Positions 24,152 to 33,197 of a stretch of DNA of 64,000 nucleotides are shown piece after piece. Position 1 is the stretch's first letter. Each line of letters starts with the position of its first letter. The stretch lies in NCBI RefSeq assembly GCF_024207115.1, contig NZ_CP100128.1:4588001-4652000 (forward strand). Reading direction: 5' to 3'. Under the pieces are notes generated by a model, which worked only from the letters and a program-made list of their open reading frames with translations, did no database searches and was not told the origin of the DNA. The stretch is from Chromobacterium sp. IIBBL 290-4. Its GTDB lineage: Bacteria; Pseudomonadota; Gammaproteobacteria; Burkholderiales; Chromobacteriaceae. A program made the position numbers and the translations under genes.

Positions 24152-25753
24152 TCAAACCCCTTCGGTCAACTGCGGGGAGATCACGACAATGATTTCATCG
24201 TCGTATTGCGAGGCCGCCTTGGTCCCGCCCTGGTATGCGATGATCCCGTTGCGCTCCGCCTGGCTCTTGCTTTGCCTGAAACCGCTCAGAATCAGCGTCT
24301 GCCCCGACTTCAGCGAGGCGCGCTGCATGGTCTGCACCGAGGACGTGATCGGCGTTTGAATGGAGTTGTCTCCGGATGTGACTTTCTGCAAGTCCCTCAA
24401 CTCGGACAGGTCGATCTGGACTTGCAGCATCACGCTGCTGTTGTCCAGCAAAGTCGGCAGCAGATTCATCACAAAGCCGGTGGAAATCACGCCAGGCTCC
24501 ATGCCTACGCTGGGCGCGGACCCGCCCACTCCCGGCGTTGCGGTGATTCTCGCCAGATACCCCTGGTTTTGCGTCACCGCTACCGGAGCGGGCTGATTAT
24601 TCAGCGTCACGACATTGGTATTGACCACCGTGCTGACACGACCCTGCTTGCTCAACGCCTGCAACAAGATCCGGGAGCCGCTGAACTGTCCGGAATCCAT
24701 GGTCACGCCGAACACGGCGTCATCGGTCGAGCCCTTGGCCGCCTGAGTGAACGTGCTGCCCCAGCCGCTTTGCGCCGCCCGATACACCAAGCGCCAGTCG
24801 ATGCCGGCTGACGATTTCTCATTCAAACTAACCGAAAACACTTGCACGGACAGGCTGACCTGACGACCCAGAACCGCGTTCTCGCCATCGATGTAACGCG
24901 CCACCCGCCCCACGACCTCGGCGGAATCCGTGACCGTGATCGAGCTTGTCATCTCCGAAGACACAGCCTTGCCTAGCGGGGACAGCATGCTATTGACCGT
25001 ATCGCCCAATCGATCCCAATACTTCATCACCGAGCTCATGCTGACCGACGAGTCGGAGCCGAAATTCAAAACCGCCGCGCCGCCGGCGCCCGCATTGCCG
25101 CCGGTCGAGCTTTGCGAGCTCTTGCCTACCTTGGCCGAATAGCTGGACACGCCGGGCATGGTTTTTATCTGAAAGGTTCTGGTGATCAATCGAGAAAACT
25201 CGACCGTGCCGTTTCGATAGCTCCAGTTCGTGCTCGTCCGGCTCGCCACCGCATCCAGCAAACCGCGCAAGCTGCCCGAATAATTGACTTGCGCGCGCGG
25301 CTCATCCGCCAGCGCATTGCTGAGCGGCGCTGGCGCGACAGGCGGATACGGGGAAGACAAACCGGTTGTCGGCATGATAGGCATGGCGCCATTGCCCGGC
25401 TTGGCGGCGGCGACATTGAAAATATCCGGTGCCAGACGGATCACGATGCCCTGCTCCTTGGCGATCTGCTCCGCCATTAAAGACAAGGGCAAGGCCTTGC
25501 CGGTGGAAAAGCTCGCGTCTCGCTCAAAACGGACCGGCAAGACATCCACCTCATCCACCACCACGGAACGCTGGGTAAACCAGGCGCCGGCGCTTTTCTC
25601 CACCATCGGGGGCAAAAAGGGCTGCGCGGCCTCAAGCCCGCGCATGTCCCGCTGCGCCTCAGCGATTCTTCCATCGGTGTTCTGCAGCAGGCCAGGCGTG
25701 CCGCAGCCCCCAAGCAACACGGCGACGCATGCCAGCAACGCTGTTTTCTTCAT
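24152..25753 (-). CDS. pilN: Lipoprotein secretin PilN/BfpB
   Basis: The start at 25753 (MKKTALLA) has GAGGA upstream and gives a clean lipoprotein signal, lipobox LGGC with Cys 17; an ATG five codons earlier (25768) overlaps the previous stop as ATGA and may be the translation-coupled start. The protein (about 533 aa) contains N-domains and the C-terminal secretin beta-barrel domain, with QTLILSGFRQSKSQ near the end corresponding to the secretin signature. A Gly/Ser-rich stretch near 215-235 separates the domains. It forms the outer-membrane pore for the pilus. Confidence 0.9.
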   Translation of the reverse strand: MKKTALLACVAVLLGGCGTPGLLQNTDGRIAEAQRDMRGLEAAQPFLPPMVEKSAGAWFTQRSVVVDEVDVLPVRFERDASFSTGKALPLSLMAEQIAKEQGIVIRLAPDIFNVAAAKPGNGAMPIMPTTGLSSPYPPVAPAPLSNALADEPRAQVNYSGSLRGLLDAVASRTSTNWSYRNGTVEFSRLITRTFQIKTMPGVSSYSAKVGKSSQSSTGGNAGAGGAAVLNFGSDSSVSMSSVMKYWDRLGDTVNSMLSPLGKAVSSEMTSSITVTDSAEVVGRVARYIDGENAVLGRQVSLSVQVFSVSLNEKSSAGIDWRLVYRAAQSGWGSTFTQAAKGSTDDAVFGVTMDSGQFSGSRILLQALSKQGRVSTVVNTNVVTLNNQPAPVAVTQNQGYLARITATPGVGGSAPSVGMEPGVISTGFVMNLLPTLLDNSSVMLQVQIDLSELRDLQKVTSGDNSIQTPITSSVQTMQRASLKSGQTLILSGFRQSKSQAERNGIIAYQGGTKAASQYDDEIIVVISPQLTEGV

Positions 25754-25764
25754 CACGAACATCC

Positions 25765-26208
25765 TCATCGTGTCGCATGGATCACGCGAATCACCCGATT
25801 GGCCTCGTATGCCTTGATCCGCACCGGCGTGTCGGTGTTTTGCAGCGACTTGGCGACTTGCTCCATCACATCCAGAAAGGAACCCTTGAACACTGCCGGA
25901 TAATCAATCGGGAAATCACGATCCAACTCCCATGCCAGCACCCAGCCGTTCTCCTTGGCGTACGCTCGCAAAGCCGAGGAGATTCTTTCCCTCCCTGGCG
26001 ATAGCCTCAGCATGTCTTGGCGCGGCGATTCAACCGCCACCGCCGAGGGCGCCGCCACCGGACGCGCAGGCTCTGCCATCCGCCCTGTCTCGCTGCGGAT
26101 CGCCTCCGCCGCTGGTTTGACCGCCTCATCGCTCAAATAAAGAAAGCCGGCTTGCGCTTTGAAAACCGGGGCGAAACAGCATGCCGCTACCATCAATCTC
26201 CAACCCAT
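25765..26208 (-). CDS. TcpQ/PilL C-terminal-like periplasmic protein
   Basis: The start at 26208 (MGWRLMVA) gives a signal peptide ending AQA at about residue 20; an earlier frame opening at 26289 crosses the promoter motif. The mature protein ends in a domain (about 90-147) of TcpQ/PilL-C type: YAKENGWVLAWELDRDFPIDYPAVFKG followed by DVMEQVAKSL and a final VIRVI strand. This is the STN-like fold that helps secretin assembly (TcpQ in Vibrio). It is the first gene of the minus-strand pilus operon. Confidence 0.75.
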   Translation of the reverse strand: MGWRLMVAACCFAPVFKAQAGFLYLSDEAVKPAAEAIRSETGRMAEPARPVAAPSAVAVESPRQDMLRLSPGRERISSALRAYAKENGWVLAWELDRDFPIDYPAVFKGSFLDVMEQVAKSLQNTDTPVRIKAYEANRVIRVIHATR

Positions 26209-26237
26209 ATCATCACCAAGGTTTAATTTAAATACCT

Positions 26238-26260
26238 CTATATCAAACATAAAATAACCA
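26238..26260 (-). promoter_or_regulatory. Shared promoter motif, copy 4 (pilus operon)
   Basis: On the minus strand TGGTTATTTTATGTTTGATATAG shown in parts: TGGTTATTTTATG then TTTGATATAG. It matches 22 of 23 bases with the copy facing the other way at 26319-26341. It lies 30 bp upstream of the TcpQ-like start. Confidence 0.55.
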
Positions 26261-26318
26261 ATGAAAACCCTGTCGCCAGCCTGATCCATGCCAGGCGAAA
26301 TTTTTCGGCACTATAGCA

Positions 26319-26341
26319 TGGTCATTTTATGTTTGATATAG
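26319..26341 (+). promoter_or_regulatory. Shared promoter motif, copy 5 (DotD-like gene)
   Basis: TGGTCATTTTATG then TTTGATATAG, the plus-strand twin of 26238-26260 (one mismatch in 23). The pair forms an inverted repeat around about 58 bp in the divergent promoter region, so each transcription unit gets its own copy in the same orientation. Start of the plus-strand gene is 30 bp downstream, the same spacing as on the other side. Confidence 0.55.
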
Positions 26342-26371
26342 TTGATACTACGATAAACCAAAAAAACTCCC

Positions 26372-27016
26372 ATGAACAAGTCAAAGGCACTGATTCTATT
26401 GGCTATGGCCGCCAGCTTGCCGGCTAGCGCGGCGTCCACGCTCAGGCCGGACGCAGCATCGCCCGCCATGCAAGTCGATGCGGCGGAGCAAACGCTCCGG
26501 CCCAGCCCACCCTCCGCCCTCCCCGCCGCGGACAGCAATCTGGACCGCCTCTACTCGACAGAATATGAGGGTCCTCCGGGAAAACTGCTGGGCGATCTGG
26601 CCCGCATCACCGGCTGGCGTTTTGAAGAGCGCGGCGCCGCGGACCCCGGCGCCGTCGTCCGCATCAAAAGCCTTTACCAGCCGGTCATCGCGATTCTCCG
26701 CTCGATAGGCGAGCAATTTCCCTATGCGCTGGTGGCGGACCAGCGCTCACAGACCATCCTGCTGGATTACACCAGGCTGATCATTGCCTCGCCGCCTTCC
26801 CCGCAACCCTATCTGATGGACGGCGGCGTATTCTCCAGCCGCGCCGCCGCCGAGCGCGCGGCGGATAGCTACAAGAACAAGGGGCTGAGCTGCCAGATTA
26901 AAAAAAGCGGCCGAACCTTTCAGATTCTCATCGGACCGTTCAACGATGACGGCGCCGGCGAGCGCAAAGTGAAAGACATGCTCGGCCCGTTGAAACGCCT
27001 TCCGCCCCATGCTTAA
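26372..27016 (+). CDS. DotD-like periplasmic protein fused to a SPOR-like domain
   Basis: The 214-aa protein has a signal peptide (cleavage about residue 20), a DotD/TraH-type domain (about 58-133: GPPGKLLGDLARITGW, ILRSIGEQFPYALVAD, a final ILLDY strand) and a C-terminal SPOR-like domain (about 148-205: GGVFSSRAAAERAADSY, then IKKSGRTFQILIGPF). DotD domains assemble with secretin-like outer-membrane cores in Dot/Icm and IncI systems; SPOR domains bind denuded septal peptidoglycan. Combination in one chain is unusual. No lipobox is seen. It is co-transcribed with the lytic transglycosylase gene, overlapping by 8 bp. Confidence 0.65.
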   Translation: MNKSKALILLAMAASLPASAASTLRPDAASPAMQVDAAEQTLRPSPPSALPAADSNLDRLYSTEYEGPPGKLLGDLARITGWRFEERGAADPGAVVRIKSLYQPVIAILRSIGEQFPYALVADQRSQTILLDYTRLIIASPPSPQPYLMDGGVFSSRAAAERAADSYKNKGLSCQIKKSGRTFQILIGPFNDDGAGERKVKDMLGPLKRLPPHA

Positions 27017-27608
27017 GCTCCGCCGCGCGAGCGGAGGCTCGACGCCCATTCCAAGGCGCGCCGCGCCCTGCCGCTCCCTTGCGGCAGACGCAGGCGGACC
27101 CGCGCCGATATCGCGCGCCTGCCCGCACTGGCCGCTGCTCGCCTTGGTCGCGCTGCTGCTTCCCATGCGCCTGCATGCAGGCGGCCAGGAGGAGCATTTC
27201 AATATCCGCCGCACCGCGAACTGCGCGCTTGACGCCGCTCGCCGCTTCGATGTCCCTTATTTATTGCTGATGGCGATAAAGGTGAAAGAGTCCGGCGTTC
27301 GATTCGACAATCCCCATGTGACAGGACGCAATCGCAATGGCAGCACCGACATCAGCTTTTGGCAGATCAACGACGCCTGGCTGCCCAAGCTAGCCCGCTA
27401 CGGCATCAGCCGCGCGCAGCTGTATGACCCCTGCACCAATGCTCAAGTCGCCGCCTGGATGCTGGCGGAAGAAGTCAGGCGGCTGAAAGACTGGGAGCGC
27501 GGCATCGGCGCTTACCACAGCCCCACCCCCTCGCTCGCCCAGCCTTACGCCAAGCACGTGCTGCGCATCTGGGCGCAGCTGCGCCGCGAAAATCCCGGCT
27601 GGAACTGA
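27009..27608 (+). CDS. Lytic transglycosylase of the pilus locus (R64 PilT type)
   Basis: The 199-aa protein has an SLT/lysozyme-like domain from about residue 62: the catalytic Glu in KVKESG (E94), then NGSTDISFWQIND, the second motif of family 1 transglycosylases, and a C-terminal AYHSPTP/YAKHVLRIW segment. A hydrophobic segment at 43-56 with a long basic N-terminus in front looks like a signal anchor, though a shorter start is possible. It would open peptidoglycan for pilus assembly. R64 pilT encodes such an enzyme; note this is not the PilT ATPase. Confidence 0.85.
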   Translation: MLKLRRASGGSTPIPRRAAPCRSLAADAGGPAPISRACPHWPLLALVALLLPMRLHAGGQEEHFNIRRTANCALDAARRFDVPYLLLMAIKVKESGVRFDNPHVTGRNRNGSTDISFWQINDAWLPKLARYGISRAQLYDPCTNAQVAAWMLAEEVRRLKDWERGIGAYHSPTPSLAQPYAKHVLRIWAQLRRENPGWN

Positions 27609-27738
27609 GGGTCTCGACAACCTTCATATATCAAATAGTTTTAAAAAGTAGAATTCTTAGCTCCTTGCTAGCCGGCTTTTCCATTGTTATGGTAGGCGTT
27701 CATGACAAGAAACTAACCCTGCGACTGGAGCCCGAGCA

Positions 27739-29016
27739 ATGAAACTGGAAACCCTGGCCGTCCACGCCGGCTATAGCCCCGACCCCACCACCAAGGCCGT
27801 GGCCGTGCCGCTGTATCAAACCACCAGCTATGCTTTCGACAGCACGCAGCATGGGGCCGACCTGTTCGACCTCAAGGTGCAGGGCAATATCTATACCCGC
27901 ATCATGAATCCCACCACCGACGTGCTGGAAAAGCGGGTAGCGGCGCTGGAGGGCGGCATAGGCGCGCTGGCGGTGGCCTCGGGCATGGCGGCCATCGCCT
28001 ACGCCATCCAGACCATAGCCGAATCCGGCGACAACATCATCGCCACCCGCACGCTGTACGGCGGCACCTACAATCTGTTCGCCCATACTTTTCCGCAGCT
28101 GGGCATCGAAGTGCGCTTTGTCGATTACCAAACGCCGGCCGCCATCGCCGGCCTGGTCGACGAACGCACCAAGGCGGTGTTCTGCGAATCGATAGGCAAC
28201 CCGCTGGGCAATGTGGTGGATTTCGCCGCCTTCGCGGAAGAAGCGCACAAGCAAGGCTTGCCGCTGATCGTAGACAACACCGTGCCTTCGCCCTATCTGT
28301 GCCGGCCTTTCGAACACGGCGCGGACATCGTGGTGCACAGCCTCACCAAATACCTGGGCGGCCACGGCAACAGCATAGGCGGCGCGATTGTCGACTCAGG
28401 CAAGTTTCCCTGGGGCGAGCATAAAGCGCGTTTCAAGCGGCTGAACGAGCCGGATGTCAGCTACCACGGCGTCAACTATGTCGAAGCGCTGGGCGCGGCC
28501 GCCTATATCGCCCGCGCCCGCGTGGTGCCGCTGCGCAATATGGGCGCCGCGCTGTCGCCGTTCAACGCCTTCCTGATCCTGCAAGGCATAGAAACGCTGG
28601 CGCTGCGCATGGACCGCATCACCGAGAACGCGCTGAAAGTCGCCCGTTTCCTGAAGGAAAGCCCGGCCGTGGCCTGGGTGGAATACGCCGGCCTGCCGGA
28701 CAACCCCAGCAAGCCGCTGGCGGACCGCTATCTGGGCGGCCGCGCCTCAGGCATCTTGTCCTTCGGCATCAAGGGCGGCGCCGAAGCCGGCGGGCGCTTC
28801 ATCGACGCGCTGCAATTGGTGACGCGGCTGGTCAATATCGGCGACGCCAAATCGCTGGCCTGCCACCCGGCCACCACCACCCACCGCCAGCTGTCGCCGG
28901 AAGAGCAGTTGCAGGCCGGCGTGCGGCCGGAGCTGGTGCGGCTGTCGATCGGCATCGAGCATATCGACGATATCCTGGCCGACATCGGCCAGGCATTGAA
29001 GGCCGCGGCGCAGTAA
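27739..29016 (+). CDS. metY: O-acetylhomoserine sulfhydrylase (MetY)
   Basis: A 425-aa Cys/Met-metabolism PLP enzyme. The PLP lysine lies in [10 protein letters not shown] (about residue 203-212), with [15 protein letters not shown] near 53 and [10 protein letters not shown] near 83, the family phosphate-binding region. The length and internal sequence ([26 protein letters not shown]) fit the O-acetylhomoserine aminocarboxypropyltransferase group rather than MetB. It makes homocysteine from O-acetylhomoserine and sulfide. GGAG precedes the ATG by 8 nt. It is monocistronic and closed by a terminator. Confidence 0.92.
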   Translation: MKLETLAVHAGYSPDPTTKAVAVPLYQTTSYAFDSTQHGADLFDLKVQGNIYTRIMNPTTDVLEKRVAALEGGIGALAVASGMAAIAYAIQTIAESGDNIIATRTLYGGTYNLFAHTFPQLGIEVRFVDYQTPAAIAGLVDERTKAVFCESIGNPLGNVVDFAAFAEEAHKQGLPLIVDNTVPSPYLCRPFEHGADIVVHSLTKYLGGHGNSIGGAIVDSGKFPWGEHKARFKRLNEPDVSYHGVNYVEALGAAAYIARARVVPLRNMGAALSPFNAFLILQGIETLALRMDRITENALKVARFLKESPAVAWVEYAGLPDNPSKPLADRYLGGRASGILSFGIKGGAEAGGRFIDALQLVTRLVNIGDAKSLACHPATTTHRQLSPEEQLQAGVRPELVRLSIGIEHIDDILADIGQALKAAAQ

Positions 29017-29035
29017 AGCAAGCGCGCCAATGCCA

Positions 29036-29060
29036 AAGGGCCGCCAAAGCGGCCCTTCTC
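29036..29060 (+). terminator. Terminator after metY
   Basis: AAGGGCCGC-CAAA-GCGGCCCTT, perfect 9-bp stem; the flanking A/T runs allow use from both sides of this convergent gap. Confidence 0.8.
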
Positions 29061-29079
29061 ATTTAAAACAGCAAGGAAA

Positions 29080-29961
29080 TCATCCCGCCTTGACGCCGGC
29101 GCGGCCGCGCTGGCTCAGCGGCGGCCCTGGCTGGCGCTCATCCTCCACCGGGCCCGATGCCGGCAGCGGCTGCGGCAGGTTCAGGTGCGAAAGCCACGGC
29201 ACGGCGGTCAATTCGCCATTGATGCCGGCGACGGCTTTCTTGCAGCTCAAACAGACCGGTTTGCCATTGCGCGATTTCAAGGCATCGTCCACCCGCTTGC
29301 CGTACAGCGCGATCCGGTGCTGCCGCTGCCAATCCAGCAAGGTCTGCGCCAGATACGGCATGGAGGGATCATCCTGCTTGTAATGGTTGCGATAGATGGT
29401 CAGCCATAGATCGCCGTTCTGATCTTCATTCAGCAGAATGGTTTGATAGGCGACAGTCACGGCGTCGCCCCGGCTCACCGTGCCCGCCAGCTCCAACGCA
29501 TCATTGTTTTTCATCCGGACGCAGCCATGGCTGCGGAAGCCCGGCACCGAGGCAGGCGCATTGGTGCCATGAAACCCCAGCCCCAGCTTGCTCTCGCCGA
29601 AACGGACGAAAACCGGCCCCAGCGGATTGTCCGGGCCCGGCGGCACCACGGTCTGCACCGGCTTGCCGTTGCGCTTCATCTCATCCTGGATGGACTTGGG
29701 CACATGCCATGCCGGCGCTTTGTAGATGCCGGTGATGTCGAAACTGCCGATGGGCGTCTGGGTCAGCATCTTGCCCACCGCCACCGGGAAGATCCGCGCC
29801 AGCTTGCCGTCCTGATACAAAAACAGCCGCGCCTGCGGCAAATTCAACACCAAATGCCGCCCCGCCGGGCCCACTGTCACATCGGGAACCGGCATCACCT
29901 CCGCCAGTCCGGGCGCCGCCAGGCCCCATCCCAGCATCAGCCACGACAACCGCTTCCACAT
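29080..29961 (-). CDS. L,D-transpeptidase (YkuD family), periplasmic
   Basis: The start at 29961 (MWKRLSW) has AGGA 8 nt upstream and gives a signal peptide ending GLA; upstream in-frame Met codons lack ribosome sites. The 293-aa protein carries the YkuD domain (about 35-180) with catalytic motif SHGCVRM and the preceding HGTN. The C-terminal extension has a Cys pair (CLSC) and a Pro-rich tail. L,D-transpeptidases make 3-3 peptidoglycan crosslinks or attach lipoproteins. It is divergent from rlmD and convergent with metY. Confidence 0.9.
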   Translation of the reverse strand: MWKRLSWLMLGWGLAAPGLAEVMPVPDVTVGPAGRHLVLNLPQARLFLYQDGKLARIFPVAVGKMLTQTPIGSFDITGIYKAPAWHVPKSIQDEMKRNGKPVQTVVPPGPDNPLGPVFVRFGESKLGLGFHGTNAPASVPGFRSHGCVRMKNNDALELAGTVSRGDAVTVAYQTILLNEDQNGDLWLTIYRNHYKQDDPSMPYLAQTLLDWQRQHRIALYGKRVDDALKSRNGKPVCLSCKKAVAGINGELTAVPWLSHLNLPQPLPASGPVEDERQPGPPLSQRGRAGVKAG

Positions 29962-30098
29962 ACCGCACTTCCTGTCAACACGTTTCATTCCCTTGATTCT
30001 ACCAGAAACAGTAAAGGCAGCCTCTTGTAAAAAAGTCAGCACGAAACCCCGGTTTTTGAGAAAATCCGCGTTTTACCGTTTGATTTTCAAGCAAGACG

Positions 30099-31643
30099 AT
30101 GACGCACCCAAAGACTATTGCCCTGGTCGAATCGCTGGATCACGAAGGCCGGGGGGTCGCCCACGTTGACGGCAAAACCATCTTCATCGATGGCGCGCTG
30201 CCGTACGAAAAAGTTATCTACAGCAGCTACCGCAAGAAGCCCAGCTACGAGAACGCGCAGACCAGCGCCGTGCTGAAAGAGAGCTTCATGCGCGCCGAGC
30301 CGCGCTGCCCGCACTTCGGCGTCTGCGGCGGCTGTTCCATGCAACACGTGGAATTCACTGCCCAGGTGGCGATCAAGCAGCGCGTGCTGGAAGACAATCT
30401 CAACCGCATCGGCAGAGTCAAGGCGGAACGCATCCTCACCCCCATCGCCGGTCCGGCCTGGCACTACCGCCACCGCGCCCGCATGTCCGCCCGCATGGTG
30501 GCCAAGAAGGGCGGCGTGCTGGTGGGCTTCCACGAGAAAAGCTCCAGCTACATCGCCGAGATGCGCGAGTGCCATATTCTGCCCAAGCACATCTCCGACC
30601 TGATCATGCCGCTGCGCGAAATGATCGCCACGCTGTCCATCAGCCAGCGCATGCCGCAAGTGGAAGTCGCGGTCGGCGACAAGCTGGACATCCTGGTGTT
30701 CCGCAATATGGACGACATCACCGAGGCCGACTTCGCCATCTTGAAGGCGTTTTCCGATCGGCACGGCTCGGCCGAGCGTCCGCTGCAAATCTGGCTGCAG
30801 CCCAAGGGCCCGGAAACCTGCTACCCGATCTATCCGCTGGATGCGCCCAAGCTGACCTACAGCATGCCGGAATACGCGGTGGAGATGCCCTACTACCCCA
30901 CCGAATTCACCCAGGTGAACCCGCAGATCAATGCGGTGATGGTGGCGCGCGCGCTGAAATTCCTGGATCCGCAGCCGGGCGAACGCATCGCCGACATGTT
31001 CTGCGGCATCGGCAACTTCACCTTGCCCATCGCCCGCTCCGGCGCGGTGGTACACGGCATGGAAGGCAGCCAGCCGCTGGTGAAGCGCGCGGTGGAAAAC
31101 GCCACCCACAACCAGCTGCAAGACCGCGTCAGCTACGAAATGGCCAATCTGTTCGAGGTGACCGAGGAATCATTCGCCGCGCTCGGCCAATTCGACAAGA
31201 TGCTGGTGGACCCGCCGCGCGACGGCGCGGTGCAGTTGCTGAAGGCCATCACCGAGGACACCGCGCCCAAGCGCATCGTCTATGTGTCCTGTAACCCGGC
31301 CACGCTGGCGCGCGACGCCGGCATCCTGGTCAATACCAAGGGTTACACGCTGAAAGCGGCCGGCATCATCAATATGTTCCCGCACACCGCCCACGTCGAA
31401 TCGGTGGCCTGGTTCGAAAAAACCAGCCCCTGCAAGACGCGCAAGGAAGTCGAGGAATTCGAGGCGATAGAAGCCGCCGAACGCGAGGCCGCCAAGGCCG
31501 CGCGCCTGGCGGAGGAAAACGCCGAGAAAGCGAAGAAAGCCGCCGAACAGGCGGAGAAGGCTGCCGCCAAGGAAGCCCGCCGCGCGCACTACTTCGCCGA
31601 GAAGGCGCGCCGCGACAGCGAAGACGCTTCCGCGCAAGCTTAA
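30099..31643 (+). CDS. rlmD: 23S rRNA (uracil-1939-C5)-methyltransferase RlmD
   Basis: A 514-aa class I methyltransferase: N-terminal TRAM domain (about 8-60), the 4Fe-4S cysteine cluster [10 protein letters not shown] (68-77), the SAM motif [10 protein letters not shown] (about 304-313), and the catalytic Cys in [12 protein letters not shown]. This is the RumA/RlmD signature; it methylates U1939 of 23S rRNA. The last 70 residues are an extra Ala/Glu/Lys-rich coiled-coil tail ([19 protein letters not shown]) not found in the E. coli enzyme. Confidence 0.93.
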   Translation: MTHPKTIALVESLDHEGRGVAHVDGKTIFIDGALPYEKVIYSSYRKKPSYENAQTSAVLKESFMRAEPRCPHFGVCGGCSMQHVEFTAQVAIKQRVLEDNLNRIGRVKAERILTPIAGPAWHYRHRARMSARMVAKKGGVLVGFHEKSSSYIAEMRECHILPKHISDLIMPLREMIATLSISQRMPQVEVAVGDKLDILVFRNMDDITEADFAILKAFSDRHGSAERPLQIWLQPKGPETCYPIYPLDAPKLTYSMPEYAVEMPYYPTEFTQVNPQINAVMVARALKFLDPQPGERIADMFCGIGNFTLPIARSGAVVHGMEGSQPLVKRAVENATHNQLQDRVSYEMANLFEVTEESFAALGQFDKMLVDPPRDGAVQLLKAITEDTAPKRIVYVSCNPATLARDAGILVNTKGYTLKAAGIINMFPHTAHVESVAWFEKTSPCKTRKEVEEFEAIEAAEREAAKAARLAEENAEKAKKAAEQAEKAAAKEARRAHYFAEKARRDSEDASAQA

Positions 31644-31650
31644 ACCGCCG

Positions 31651-31684
31651 GCCGTTTGTGGCATTTATGCCATAGCGGCCTATT
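31651..31684 (+). terminator. Branched hairpin after rlmD, probable terminator
   Basis: Outer stem GGCCG/CGGCC encloses a second stem TGGCA-TTTA-TGCCA; a T-rich stretch (TATTTATCTTT) follows. A perfect Rho-independent T-run is absent. Confidence 0.55.
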
Positions 31685-31755
31685 TATCTTTACCTAAAGA
31701 TAGATAGTTTGACGTAAAGACTAGTTTTCATCCGAACTTCAGCGCATTGTCCGTA

Positions 31756-31889
31756 CTGCCGCAACGTCATACCCCGAAAGCATGACGCAGCGGCGGCCGC
31801 GGCTTTGCCTGCGGACCTATAAAAACTGGCGTGCGGCCCGTCACCGGGACCCAAACGTTGCTCGAAACCTGCCGAGGCAGGGGAAACCC
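31756..31889 (+). promoter_or_regulatory. Highly structured leader before the nucleoside transporter
   Basis: Consecutive predicted hairpins: 31756-31796 (7-bp stem with one G-U, small internal loop, then CGTCAT/ATGACG), 31797-31814 (CCGCGGC/GCCtGCGG), 31837-31848 (CCCG-TCAC-CGGG), and 31868-31881 (CCTGCC-GA-GGCAGG), followed by GGGAAACCC. They fill the 5' region up to about 17 nt before the transporter start. No known riboswitch consensus is recognised. An RNA regulatory leader is inferred. Confidence 0.35.
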
Positions 31890-31905
31890 AAAAGCGATAC
31901 TTATC

Positions 31906-33096
31906 ATGCATATCGTCCAATTCATCATCGGCCTGATCGTGGTACTGGCCCTCACCCAGGTGGTCGCCCGCGACCGCAAGAACATCAAGATCCGCTCGGT
32001 CATCCAGTTGCTGGTGGTCGAGATCGCCCTGGCGTTCTTCTTGCTCAACACCACCTACGGCTTGGCCATCGTCGGCAGCATCTCCGGCGTCTTCACCAAA
32101 CTGATGGAATTCGCCGGCGAAGGCACCAACTTCGCCTTCGGCGGCATCCAGAACAAGGGCGAGTTCAGCTTCTTCCTGAACGTGCTGATGCCCATCGTGT
32201 TCATCTCGGTGCTGATCGGCATCCTGCAGCACATCCGCGTGCTGCCGATCGTGATCCGCGCCGTGGGCTTCGTGCTGTCCAAGGTCAGCGGCATGGGCAA
32301 GATCGAGTCCTTCAATGCGATCAGCTCGATGATGGTGGGCCAGTCCGAGAACTTCATCGCCTACAAGAACATCATCCACACCTTTGATGAAAAGCGCATG
32401 TACACGCTGGCCGCCACGGCGATGTCCACCGTGTCGATGTCCATCGTCGGCTCCTATATGCAGATGATCGAGCCGCGCTATGTGGTGACCGCGCTGGTGT
32501 TGAACCTGTTCAGCACCTTCGTCGTGCTGTCGCTGATCAACCCCTACGACAGCGCCCTGGGCGATGACGAACTGATCAGCAGCGACACCCATCGCGTATC
32601 TTTCTTCGAAATGCTGGGCGAATACATCCTGACCGGCTTCAAGATCGCCGTGATCGTGGCCGCCATGCTGGTGGGCTTCATCGCGCTGATTTCATGCGTC
32701 AACTTCATCTTCACCTCCATCTTCGGCATCAACTTCCAGACCATGCTGGGCTATGTGTTCTGGCCGTTCGCCTGGCTGATGGGCGTGCCGACCGGCGAAG
32801 CGCTGACCGCCAGCAGCATCATGGCCACCAAGCTGGTGACCAACGAATTCGTCGCCATGCTGGAACTGAAGAACCAGGCCGCCCACCTGTCCAGCTACAC
32901 CCGCGGCGTGCTGTCGATCTTCCTGGTGTCCTTCGCCAACTTCAGCTCCATCGGCATTATCGCCGGCGCGGTGAAGGGCCTGAACGAAGAACGCGGCAAT
33001 ATGGTGTCCCGCTTCGGCCTGAAGCTGGTTTACGGCTCGTCCCTGGTGAGCATCCTGTCGGCCTTGATCGCCGGCCTGGTGCTGGCTTCCTACTAA
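31906..33096 (+). CDS. Concentrative nucleoside transporter (NupC/CNT family)
   Basis: The start at 31906 (MHIVQFII) begins the first membrane helix; the longer frame from 31831 is not typical. The 396-aa polytopic protein has the CNT family core: [12 protein letters not shown] [18 protein letters not shown] (first half), GQSENFIAY with the conserved Glu/Asn substrate-contact region, and the second-half repeat [24 protein letters not shown] and FANFSSIGI. It imports nucleosides with H+ or Na+. A long structured leader precedes it. Confidence 0.93.
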   Translation: MHIVQFIIGLIVVLALTQVVARDRKNIKIRSVIQLLVVEIALAFFLLNTTYGLAIVGSISGVFTKLMEFAGEGTNFAFGGIQNKGEFSFFLNVLMPIVFISVLIGILQHIRVLPIVIRAVGFVLSKVSGMGKIESFNAISSMMVGQSENFIAYKNIIHTFDEKRMYTLAATAMSTVSMSIVGSYMQMIEPRYVVTALVLNLFSTFVVLSLINPYDSALGDDELISSDTHRVSFFEMLGEYILTGFKIAVIVAAMLVGFIALISCVNFIFTSIFGINFQTMLGYVFWPFAWLMGVPTGEALTASSIMATKLVTNEFVAMLELKNQAAHLSSYTRGVLSIFLVSFANFSSIGIIAGAVKGLNEERGNMVSRFGLKLVYGSSLVSILSALIAGLVLASY

Positions 33097-33119
33097 GCCG
33101 CCCATGACCGCCTCCATCG

Positions 33120-33148
33120 CCGCCCGCTCTTGCGGGCGGTTTTGTTTT
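33120..33148 (+). terminator. Terminator after the nucleoside transporter
   Basis: CCGCCCGC-TCTT-GCGGGCGG followed by TTTTGTTTT; a strong Rho-independent terminator. Confidence 0.92.
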
Positions 33149-33197
33149 GACTCCCACGGCGGCATAATGGCCGCCACACCCTCTCTGAAAGCGCCCC

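Noticed and set aside
27609..27738. A SAM-responsive riboswitch upstream of metY
   Set aside because: Considered because metY is often riboswitch-controlled; no SAM-I or SAM-II consensus is seen in these 130 bp.
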